NCBI GenBank assembly: GCA_023053545.1
Contig: JAKZAN010000006.1
Location: 6,019,001 to 6,083,000 of the forward strand
Source of the DNA: Lepidurus packardi
Taxonomy: Eukaryota > Arthropoda > Branchiopoda > Notostraca > Triopsidae
DNA length: 64,000 bases
Direction: 5' to 3'
In this document: in pieces, positions 1 through 12,300 of the stretch
Position numbering within the stretch: position 1 is the first letter of the stretch
Layout of the letters: each line of letters starts with the position of its first letter
Translations under genes and position numbers: made by a program
Notes under the pieces: generated by a model
The model's input: the letters and a program-made list of their open reading frames with translations, nothing else
Database searches by the model: none
Told to the model about the DNA's origin: nothing

Positions 1-353
1 TTTAAATCTGCTTCCAGACTTTTTTGGTCATACTGCAAAAGAGCACGACCTCCCAGTCTAACACACGCTCCGTGCACGTCAGCTTTTTCTGTATCCATTG
101 AGATCATGCATACCGTACGTCAATCCTCCCAAATACCCAACTCTCACGCGTCGCTGTTCAACTGTTCTGTACAAGGCACAGGCACACTATAAATATACAA
201 CTGTTATTCCAATTCTTTTTCTTTACAGCTTGAGCCTCTTGATATTTTTGGATCGTCTTTCAAAGTCTTCACTCTATTGCACTGCTATACAAATGGAATA
301 GCTCTTATGGTACCAATGGTTTCCAAGTCAGTCGTTTCTTAGGTTGCGAGATG
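1..353 (-). other. KDM3 3' flank / 3' UTR
   Basis: This stretch lies just downstream of the KDM3 stop codon (TGA read on the minus strand at 354-356) and runs to the window edge. It probably holds 3' untranslated sequence. I see no AATAAA-type signal on the minus strand here and no coding exon that I recognise; the short plus-strand reading frame at 98-301 has no recognisable domain. Confidence 0.5.
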
Positions 354-3300
354 TCAACTTTCTTCTTTAGGTTCTACTTTGACAAAACCTTCTTCTTTCA
401 TGCGCGCAACACGTGCATTATTTAGGACGGCAATAGAATCTTTGATGGCATGAAAGATAATGTTCTTAATTTGCAATTTATCCTCATGGTTCGTATGTGA
501 GTCTGATAGAGCACGGAACTCTTGCGTTAACTGGAAGCAATGGGCTACATTTTCCGGCGAAACAAAGTCTTCCGCAACCTTTATACAACTGTGTAAGTTC
601 CGTACCTATTACATGCAAAATAAAGACGTTAGAAACCTCACAATCTCCTCTTTTCATATAAATTCATTTTTCTAACCTGGTGAGGAGCGCCAGCAGGAAT
701 AAACACAGCATCTCCTAGGCACTGCACAATGGCGTAACTGGATACTCCATATTCCTTGTATAACCGCGTTCTTAAAGCGTTATCCAAGTAGCAACTTTGG
801 TCATGAATAGGATCATGATGAGGTTCTAGACGATCCCCTCTTTCCAGAGCCACTTTGTTGAGTAAATCACGAATCTTGTCAGCATCACGAGCTTGGTAAA
901 TATGCCACAGTGCTCCAGGTAGCTCTCCAGCTTCTCGTACTCGTTGGCTGGTTAAGTAATCCACGCCAGCTTCGTCAATTGCACGCAAGGCTTCTGTAAG
1001 GGCGAAAAAACAAAAACAAAACGTTCGCATGAGAATTTTTGCACGATCACTTCGCGAAGAAATGGTACGTAAGGAAGCCACATTGATCAGACGAATAGTT
1101 AACATCGTGGTAATACTTCAGTGTTGGATTCTCGTTCATCATGTCAGCTCAGCAGTACGTTATCAGCACTACTTAAGGTGCTCTAAACAAAAAGGGGAAA
1201 AACAGTTGAGTGGAAAGCACTTACCCTTAATAAGTTCGTCTGCATTGCCTTCTTTGGGAAGACCAACATAAACCATGAGGTTGGCTGCATCCGATACGTC
1301 CAAATGAACGTTGGTGGTGCCTTTGGAAGCTTCCAAGGGAGCACCATAGGCGTTATACATTTTGGGTCCCAGATCCGGTCTAACAAAGCATTCCGGAAGT
1401 CTTCCCGCCAAATTCAGCCGACCATTACGATGGGTGTACTCTGCCAAGGGCAGTGTCTTCATCAGATCCGCAAAACGGGACGGCAACAGCTCTGCAAAAT
1501 CCTCTCCGGGTGGCCAGTCTTTAAGTTTGAGCAGCATAGGTTGTCCCTTTTCATCTTTGAGTCTCTTGGTTAAGCGCTCAAATCCGTCCCAGAACTTCTT
1601 CATGGGCTGGTTGGGGACTAAATTGCCCGTCAAACAATTAACCAGGTCGTTCTTAATGTCACCAAAATCCCTGGCGAAAGTATCAGGCAGCCAGAGAGTT
1701 TTATCCAGCATTTGGCCAGCATTCGAGACCATCACCGGTTGTCCCCGTTTCCACTGATCCTGGAAAATCCTGTAGTTACCACTATGACGGGGATCCAATA
1801 AGCGCAGTAACCGGCCATTGCACAGCCACGAGTGGGGTACGTCAGGGTATAACGCTTGTGATTCACTGATCACCATAATTCTTGAAGGCAACGGCTCTCG
1901 CGTCCGTACTGTCCTCAGAACGTCGGTTTTTCTCTTGAAGTGTTTCAGCTCTTGAATTTTCTCTCCCTCGGATTCTTCTTTCAACGCGAGTTTCGTGGCT
2001 TGGGAATCATTCGGCTCGTGGTTTTTGTCCACCCCTTGCTCAATCACGCATGATATGACATCTTCTAACGTCTCCAACTTCGGTTTCTTGCAAGGAATGC
2101 CTGACTTATCCTTGTCAGTAGACGTGGAAGGAGCAGAAGCTGGCCCAGAGGTGGATCCTGGCTTGGAAACTGGTCTCATGAGCAAATCGCGCAAAGTGGA
2201 GTTGTGCTCTTCATCGTCGTCTTCATCTTCCATATCCGATCCATTAAACATGGCATCCTGCAATCCAAACGAGTTTTTGTGATTACTAAAAAAGGGAAAT
2301 CATAAAAACGTAAGGATCTTACCTTCACTTCTTCCTTGATATTCCCATTATTGTTGTTGATCTTGACTTTGGACATGGACACATCTGCTAGTAGATCTAA
2401 AGGGGAGTTTTCCGTTAGGCCGTTGTTTCCTTTCAAGTTGCCGTTGGTTAAATCGTCCTTGTCTTCTGACTTAATTGCACCCCCGTTGGTAAAGCACTCT
2501 TCTTTCTTCAATTTAGCTCCGTTGATCCAATCATTAGGACCACTTGGCTGGGTCTGGTACTTGCGAGACTCTGGACAGTCACAGAATTGCTCAATGTTCC
2601 ACTGATACCGCACTTCATGGACCAATCTACCCATCGAGTCCAACGCGTCGCCCGCAATGATCTAAACAAAACAGAATAATATGTTAAGAATTAAGATCGA
2701 CTCAAGGTCCAACCCAAGGTTAGATTCGGAGAAGCTGGTGGGGAAAGCAATAGGAGTAGGAGTAAACAAACAAAGGGCAACAAGAAGACAAAAGAAGAAC
2801 CGCGTGATGTGAGAAGAACTCACTTGAGTAGGCATTAGTTTCTCGGGTTCGTGTTGACTCCTGTTGTTGCACCATAGCCAACCATGTGGGTCTCGCTCCT
2901 TATCCTTGTCATCGGCACTAATTTTGTTGCCCTCGCTAGAACTATTGCAATTACTTCCATTAACGGAGTACTGTCCAGATGGTGACCCGTGCGAGTTTTC
3001 GTTTTTGCTGCGCCTTGTTCTGTAGCAATCGATGCACACGACAAAGCCACACTTGGCACAAGCCCAATGAAAATTGAAGAGCGTCGTTTCGCAGACGTCA
3101 CACATTTCTCGGACTCCCTGCACTACTCGTTTCCAGGCAACATTTTGATCTGCAAAGACAAAAAAGTAATACAAAAATGTCAGAAGTGAGAATTAAAAAA
3201 AAAAAAAAAAAAAAATTGGCACTAAAAATTGACAAGAAGACGCTATAAATACCTGGCGCCAAGCCTTGATCTCGTGCTTCTTTCTCATGTTGAGCCAAGA

Positions 3301-6300
3301 GACAGAACTGATCGCCCACATGAGTTAGCAGGAATAACGACATATCCACGTCTAAATCATGGGGTGGACGCTGAGACTGAGGTAGCCAGAGTTTTAGGTC
3401 GTCTTCACTCGCCTCGCGATGGGGATCAGAGAAACCGGCCACAGCTAACTGTCCAGTTTTAGTGTAACGTAGACGACGGAACGCATAAAAGCGGCAAAAT
3501 ATGTTGGCATTGGCGGTCTGCTCGTTCTTTTTATGCCGTTGGTTTGGCGTGAGGCGACATTCCCTACATTTGCCCAAACGTGGAGCTACTTCCCAGCACG
3601 CTCCGTCTTGCAGGAAGCTTTCGCCCGTTTTCTTCAACTGCGCCACGCTGGGCTTGTTAAAAGGATTAACCGGAGGAGGCGGGGATGCATCACTCTCGTT
3701 TTTCTTCGGCGTCGTGGGATTCTGGCCAAATCTACCTTTTTTCCCTCCTCTGCAAATCAAATGTATAAAGAAACAAAACATTCAAAATATTAGCTACTTC
3801 AGCACTCCAGAATAAATCAAAGAATATATAAGAAAAAGAATCCAATTCCGGCTCCCGTATACCTTAGCTTATTGATCGGAAAGAGTCGCGGATGGCACTG
3901 AGGTTTGTTATTGTTTAATGAAAGTAAAAAAAGAAAGAGATAGCTAATTGTCAGCAAAGTTTCTTCGCTTGTTTTGATTCTGGAAAGTACAACTCGTCAC
4001 CACAGTTTGCTGTAGCAGTACAATGTCTCAAATCAAGTTGTCAAACTTTCGGAACAAGATGGAACTTGCACAGTTTCCCCCCACATCGCATTCATAGTGT
4101 GTATTCGTGAGTTAGTGTTTATAATGCATATGGTAGAGGATTAGGTGGGTTCGTCTTTAAGTGACTTATGCAAATTATAAGTTTATTAAAAAACAACTGT
4201 TATTTTAATCTTTCTCAGCACCCCAAGACTGGTTTGGATCTGTTGGCAAGCTCAAGATTACTGTCAAAGAATTTTTTCAAATACATTGGTTTTCTCAAAA
4301 AGTTGTTCCGAAATTCCCCATGCTAACCGTCTATACGAGGTAAGGTATATGGGAGCCTTAAAAACAAAACCGATTTCATACAATAAAAAAAGAACCCGTA
4401 TATAAATAAAAATGCCATCTTATAATTACCTGCCAGTACCGGGCGATTCTTCACGAATATCATGACGACCGCGACCTCGTCCTACGGCTTTCCCTCGTTT
4501 GTTACGCAACTCGTTATCCTCTGAATCTTCGGATTCTCCTTCCTCTGAAGAGCTTCGAGTCCGCACTTTTCCTTTTTTGTTATTACTCTCTTCTTTTTTG
4601 GAAGTTATCACGTTCATAGAGGCCGTCGTGCTTGAGGAATTCCCGGCTTTTTTCCGCTTCCTTCCTGGGGCTGCTTCGTCTTCCGAGGCCAATGAAGAAG
4701 GTGGAGAAACTCCACAGCCATTCATCAGCGTCTTTTTGTGCACTCCGGAAACAGGTGGACTTTTCCTATGTTTGTCTCCCGTGGCGGTCCCGCCACTGCT
4801 GTTACTGAGAACTGGACCTTGATTGGCTGATGCTGAAGACGTGGTTTTGCCAGGTATGTTACTTGGTGAATTGCTCAAGCGAGGAGGAACGGCTAGCGCT
4901 TCATCTCCAGTGGTGTGGCGATGTAACCAGGCAGTTTTTAGTTTGTGGACTGGCTTGCCTGACGGCGGTGCAATAGCCCCTCCGCCGTTGTTACTATTAC
5001 TGACAGATGAAGTGGCCAGGCTTGGAGCGCTAGGAAGAGAAGCTTTCGCATCCTTGGTCGGGGCTGCAGATTCACCGTTGTTTGATACACTGGGCGAACT
5101 GCTCGCTAAGCTCAAGGGTGCCGTATTCGACCACGAACTTGGATTGCTAGCATTTGAAGGTGGACACATGGCAGGAGGCGACACCGGGGCTGTGAGAGAC
5201 GGCGGGGGAAGCTGCGGCGGGATCGGATTAGGACCTGTGATGATGCCTGATACGACAGTCGTTCCATCCGGATTGCGTGCCAAGGCTACCCCATAGGGAA
5301 CGCCTTCCGTACTGGCGACTGTGGTTAAAGGTGTGGGCATGGGCATTGGCATGGGTAGAGCAGTCGAGGCAGCAAGTCGTGACGTCGAGTGTGTACTTGC
5401 GTCCAGTAACACATGGGAGGCATTAATGCCAGGCACGCAGTTGGGGTTTACCACACTCGATATCTACGAATGAGAATGAAAGATAAAACCCGAAATTAAT
5501 TACAGTTACGACTTTCGAATCCACATCAAGGTCGCTAGTAAGGCATCAAGATTTGCTGTACAAATACGTCTAAACTGATAGGCGTTTTCTTGTCCTTAAG
5601 AGTCCGCTGAATATGGTGCATTGCCATTACTAACGTATAATCTACGAAAGGGTGTATGAGATATTCCCAAGCTAAACTATATCTTCTCTTCACGAAAGAC
5701 CTTTGTGGTATCCTGAATCTATTTTCCCGATCCCAAATCATGCCACGTGGTACATTTCTAACTACTTTATGCCAGCCCTAGATTCATTTCGTTACGCGCT
5801 ACTCCCGATGTGAGATTTTCCCCTTCCGCCAACCAATCACGAAGTCCTTACATAAAATGTGAATAGTTCCACGAATTAAGGCTTTTTTGAGGGGCTTGAG
5901 CGGCGTTCGTTTTGTACGTTCGAAAAACTTAGACTAGACAAACTTCCCTGGCTTACGCTTATAAGCGTTCGTTTTAGTCTAAACTTTGAAAGTTTGCGGA
6001 AGTCGACTGGAAAGTCTCAAGTCCAAAACGAACGGTTATAAGCAGAAGTTTACATTTGCTCCACCCATGGGGTGGTTCTTGTCGAAAATAAACAATATTC
6101 GAATTGTTCGTTTTTCGCGTATGGATTTCGATAGCAAATGATTGTTTTGTTCTGTGGGACAGTTAATTTCTCTTATTCTTGAATCAGTTTTTAATATTAT
6201 CCAAACTATTGAAGATGTTGCTGCGGCAGATATTGAGGGGATAATTGTCTCCCAATGATTGTTTATATCTTACATTCTTGTTTCTCGTCCCAGAATTCAA

Positions 6301-9300
6301 CACTTCGATGAAAAAATAGTTGATTGTAAATTAAAATAATTAAAAACCAATTAAAATATACCAAAAGTAGCGTATTCTTGAAAAGCACAGTCTCTCGGCA
6401 TGCGCGTAATAAACAAAGGAAGTAAATAAACAAGGGGGTGGGGTTAAGTTTAAGTCTGGGCATTTGAGAACTCGTTGTAGACTTGCCTGACTTGAGACCA
6501 AAACTAAAAGTTGACTTTCAAAGTCCAAGTCGACTAGCTAAATGAAACGTTTATAAGCCCGAAGTTTACCCATCTTGAACAGTTATAAGCGCAAGTGTTG
6601 GGTAAACTTTTTAAGTTGACTTAAAAGTTTTGTCTGAACGAACTCGGCTTTGGTAACAGCATTGCAAAACTATTCTTACAGCAAGACAGCTACCCTATAA
6701 TTGTCCAATGTTCTTTTTGAAGAACAAAACATCCCGTCCGATTTGTCCTACCGATTATCCTTGACACAAGAAGATTTGGCAACCACGCAAAAAACGGTCT
6801 GCCAATAAAATTGGCTAAACAAAATTAATACCTTATTGAGAAACAAAGTTTCCTTATTCTTTAAAGAAATCTCTCGAAACAGGTTTCCTAAGCAGTATTC
6901 CTTCGACGTGGAACTTGGAAAGGTCATTTAGCTTTCCATTCTCCCTTCTAACCTAAAAAACGTGCTGAAAACCGCGGTCATGCAAATGTCTCTACCTGTT
7001 TGGCTCAACAATTTTTTCCTCAAAGTTAAGCAAAAGAATTAAGAGAAAAAGTTACACTGAAATAGCAATCTCTTGAGATGCATTTACTGGCGGCATGATC
7101 AAACGCCAAGTTATCTCCTACTTGCTAGAAACGTTCCTATTCCTATCCATCAAAAACACTTAGCATTTCACCTCTTTCTGTTCCTAACAATGGTCTTCTC
7201 AGTTTATTTTCGCTTCACGTCAACGCATAAAAAAGGATAAAAAACTATCAAAACCTACTTGTTGCTGCGTTAGGACTGACCGCGATTCGAGCTCTAAGTT
7301 TTTATCCCGTTCGCGGTGGTAACTGGTGCTTTGCACTAAAGGTAACGGGGACGGCGTGTCTTCTCTGGTGCCTATTCCTAGATCTAAAGGTTGTGTTTGT
7401 TGGGGCAGGACGGCATTAGGCAGCGCTGGTGCTAGCAAACCCGTACTTGGGGCAGGTCCCAGGCCTACATGACTTCCTCTGCCTAACATGGACTGTGGGG
7501 GAGGCAACGGATGCGAAAGCGGTGAGTACGCTGTCGTCGGGTACATTCTAACTTCTCGATCGCGGTCCCGTTCTCTTTCTCGCTCCCGCTCTCGGTCCCG
7601 CGACGAATGCGCGGGCGGAGGGGGAGGAGGTGGGTTGTGTTTCGCGCTCAACGGTAAGCACACGTCTACCGGCCGACACACGGGCAATCCGGTGGTAATG
7701 CCACCCGGCCGTATGTAAGACGCGGCCAGATGGCCCGGTGCGGGACTCGGGTTACGCGAAGGGTTGGTGGGCGGATGAATCACAGGTGCCGGGGCTGGCG
7801 ACGATACTTTATTCCGCAAACTGATGGGCGCCGAGGACGGCGGGTACGAAGGGGAGTACGAGGGCTGTCGGGGCGGTGGCCCAGGTGAAGGCGTATTGGA
7901 ACTTCTGTTCGCTGGGTTAGGATTTGGCCCCGGACCAGAATTCGGTGGGTAGGCGTACTTGTAACTAAGATGCTGTGGATACTGTGCCGAAGACGCCGAC
8001 GTCGGCAAGGACGACGAAGGAGGGAGGTGTCCTAGCATTACACTCCGCGGACTGTTTCGATCCGCATTGGGTCCCACGATCACCGAGTTCTTGTTTAAGG
8101 GCACATGTTGCTCGTACATGCTCGCACCGGAATGCTTGCCTGCCAAGTTCAAAGGTGGGCCAATGTTCCCTTGTGTTTTACTTGGCATGGAACTGTTCGT
8201 GCTGCTAGCGCCGTGTTCTTGGTAAGCGGCGAAATTAATATCCGCTTTGGGAAGAGCCAATCTAGGCTGTTGGCGATGATGATCGTTTCCGCGATCATTT
8301 CCGCCGTGGAGTCGGCTGTTGTCGCGCTCGGGAAGCTCGTTGCTACTGGGCGACGGCCGGCCAAGGTGGTGCTGCTGTTGTTGTTGTTGATGCTGGGCGA
8401 GTAAAGCTGCAGCGTTTTTGCCCGTCAAAGGAAGACTGGATACCCATCCCGGATGACGCTACAGCAGAATCAGTTGTAATAGATTCATAAAATAAAAATA
8501 AAGAGACGTGCGAACGCAAAAAATGGTTTTACCTTCTGATGTGCTAATCGGAGGGATTCTTCAAAATGCTGGACCACGGCTTGCTCAGCCACTTGCTTCT
8601 CACGTTCCTGGCGCTCGCGTTCATAGCGTTCCTTTTCGCGTTCACGCTCTCGTTCGCGATCACGTTCCTGTCGCTCTCTTTCTTGTTGCTGTCGTTCTCG
8701 CTCCCGCTCTTTCATGTCTCTCTCTTGACGTTCCTTGGCTTCCAGTTCTCGACCTCTGCAAAATACAACACAAACCAAATACTAGTTAATCAAGCGAATC
8801 ACTAACCCCATTCCGACAGTCATTCAAGACAAAATGTCATCGAATACAAGAAAAATAGTTCAAAATAGTTTAGTTTTATTACAAGAATGTCAAATTCGAA
8901 TACCCACAGCTAGTCACAACATATAAGTTGATCACGACAATAGAAAAAGGGGTGCAAAATAAAGTAATGCCGCTTATTGTGATCACGCTTGTCATGTGAA
9001 TATTGATTCCATTAAGCGGAAATTCTAATAACCGAAAATCGGAAATGTGCAATAGAATGCTACGATTAATCGGAGCGTGAAAGGAACTGGCTTGTTTAAA
9101 CCAAAGAAACAAAGCATCGTCTACTTTTTGACACTTTACCACACGTTTCCTCTTTCTAGATTCATTTCATCCACTATTGTTTATTTCGTAACGCTTTTTC
9201 AACAATTTTGATAGAGATGATTGAGGAATTCCTAATTATAACGGCCTCTTCCCTTTTGGGCAAATCTTTTGAATTTAACCTGTCATAAATTTCTTGTTCG

Positions 9301-12300
9301 TCGCCATTTATATATAACCACTCATATAAAACACAATTAACACTGTACCTTTGAAGCCTACTCCTTCGCTTAGGTAGGGTTCTCAACACGATATTCCTTC
9401 TAATTTTCCCAGTCAATTAAAGGAACTGATCATTCAATTGAATAACCTACTCATTTAGTTGACTGTGGAGTTTAGAAGGGATTTCCCACTAAGCGTAGTA
9501 GTAGGCTGGAAATGACAGTATTGTTCAAAACGACGTAAAAGCAATGTCACTGGTCAATATGCAAAGTCCACGTAGCAATCACTACTGCAGTTTCGTTACT
9601 GTACATGTGAAGATTCTTTTGAAATGTATCCCAATATCCGAAAGTGTGATTCTAATAACCGACTAAAATTATATGAACTTTATCATTTTGAATCGGTCCT
9701 TTCAAATTTGATTCCATAAAGCGGCTGATTCTAATAACCAGTGATCACAATAAGCGGCATCGTTCGAAGTTGTATTACAAGAATGTCCAGTCCGAATAAC
9801 GTATAAGCTGATCACAACATATTAGCATCCTCCTCCATGCTTAATAACCAGCAAATTACATACTAAGTCCGGCTACAAGTTCTTTCATGGGGAAAGGCAA
9901 GGTTGTCTTGGCAACGACATGCCAAGGGTTTCTAGGTGGCTCACGCTGCCAAGTTCTCTCTTACAGCATATAAAAGACGAAAGCCCTGTTGCTCACGTTT
10001 ATTGATCTTTTCAACAGGGGCGGAAAGCGCGGGTGTGTCTGCTACATATATTCCTCTCCTTCCAGAACTTGCGACTTGAAAAGGAAGATAACGGCCAGCG
10101 TGTGTCTATATATCAGGAAAATCGATTTCCATGCCTTCCGCTCAAGGAGAAAAATCGAACAAAAAGGAAGCTGCAACAAACACGAACGTTTAGCTTGACC
10201 CTTGAATGTTGGCTTGACGAGAGAGTTGCACAACTTCTGGTCGCTCATGTCACCCCATCCTAACTCGAGAAACCGGCTTTTTTCAAGCGTCTAATTCCTT
10301 TACCTCATTAAGAAACACGGTGACATAAGTGCTCAGGACGTTGGAGGAATACATAAACCAACTTCGATCCAAGTCTTCATAACTAAACCAAGGAAAACAA
10401 GTAAATAAAAAAGGCAGGAAACCGTACGCTGAGCCCAAGTTAGACTTTTAACTTGTTTTTGAAGTTCAAAAAATAATCCTCTCTGGAAAAACTGCCCGTA
10501 ACTTTGACGACAAGAAAAGTATTCGAGGATTGGGTAAATTAGGCGGAAATGTGTTGTAGCACGACCTCAGCTCCCAGCTTGAAAAAAAATCCGCTAAATT
10601 CCCTGAGACGAAAAAAAAACGAGCACCTAAAAAACGCCCAGTCATGGCAGCCGAACGCTTTCGTTCACAACTTTCAGGGTTTCCTTTCGGAGGTACGCAA
10701 CAAAAACTCCTAAAGGAAGAAAAGGGGCTAGCCCGGCTTCCATGAGTTCCAAACTTGCTGGAGTAATGAAATGCAAATAAAGAAGGGGAAAAAATGTCTT
10801 TTTTCTTCCTTGGCATCGTAAATGCGGGCCACGAGGAATTGCAGACTATACTAGACGTCGACGCGGTCGCCATTTCAATGCTCCTTTCTCCAACTCTAAA
10901 GTAGCAAACTCGAAAACTTCGGTCCAAGCCACATTTCTGTACCTCGATCCCCCCCCCACTTTCGTCACTGAAATTGTGCACACGAGAACGCGAAAAAGGG
11001 AAAAAAGAAAGGAAAACAAAGCTACTCAGAGATGTTAACTTCATTACCTTTCCTCCTATTTACGATTTCAGTGTCGCATAAAGTATGCACAGAATCATGC
11101 AAGTTCCCAAACATGAATGAGAATGTAATCTTTATGCAATCCCACGTCTGCCGTCTTCTCCCGTTTTCATCCTGCTTTTCCTTTTGTTTTAAATAACAAA
11201 TTTTCGTTTTCATAAGCTCCAACTTTCCAATAGCGACCATAGCATTGGAGTTCGCCAGATCACCAAAGTTTCCAAGCAAGCTCCCAAGTGAACAACATTG
11301 CTGTGTCTGCATACTTATCTTATCTTCTTTAAATTTAAGGGTCGGTGTGTGGGTACTAAGCATGAACTTGATCGTGCATGTTCCCCCTTTTTACATTGAC
11401 CAGAAAAACGGAACGGGTTTGGCGTTTTGGCTATCACACTTTATCATCCGTACACCACCTTCCACAGAGTTAAGAATCGGCTTTTACGAGGTACGCTTTG
11501 TTGAAAAACAGACGCACGATTATGCAAATGTAAGGACCTTGTCCGAGCGTCCAGCACAACTCTTTTCAGGGTCAACACTCTCTTAGCTTGTTTTCTCGGA
11601 GACTTCAAACTGTTCACCTGCAAAACCCATTTCGCTGGAATAACACTAGATTGGTCAGCCTCTTCACTTAATTCGGCGCTCGGTCACTCTTCCCAAAGGC
11701 TTTTTCCCCCAAAAGAAGCTCAACCGGCAAAACTCTTTCCCGCCCATCACAAAAGATCACAAATCTTTTTTCATCCCTTAAGGCTCCCGTATACCTTAAG
11801 CTTATTGATGCGAAAGTCACATGGCACTGATGTTTGTTATTGATTTTGCCAACGGGTTCTCTGGCTAAAAACCCGGAGGTAAACAATGACACCACTGTGT
11901 CACATTGTGCAAAAGATTCTTCCGAAAAACAGTGACAAGCAGGTGTCACTTGAGTTGAAAATTGGTAGTTGGATGGAAATGTGTTAGGTTAGGTTAACAA
12001 TCGTTTAAACTTGTACTTGCTTTCACTTCATTAGCTGAAAAAAATCCTTGTTCGAAAGTGACACTAGTGTCATTTTTGACAGGGAACACACTACACCCGT
12101 TTGTCACTGAATCTGGAGAACGTGTTGGTAGTGCAGAAGCTTCGCGTAAGAAAGTAAAACAAAATAATAAAAACAACAGATAGCTAATCGCCGGCAATGT
12201 TTCTACGCTTGTTTTCTTTCTGAAAAGAACAACTTGTCACCACAATTTGCTGTAGCAGCACAATATCCCAATAATCAAGTCGTCGATCTTTCGGAACAAG

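Noticed and set aside
4823-5296. 157-codon plus-strand frame
   Set aside because: Antisense shadow of KDM3 exon 4430-5463; composition mirrors the sense coding strand.
10466-11044. 192-codon minus-strand frame in a KDM3 intron
   Set aside because: Ser/Phe-rich translation with no domain, no matching splice structure and mononucleotide runs; most likely chance.
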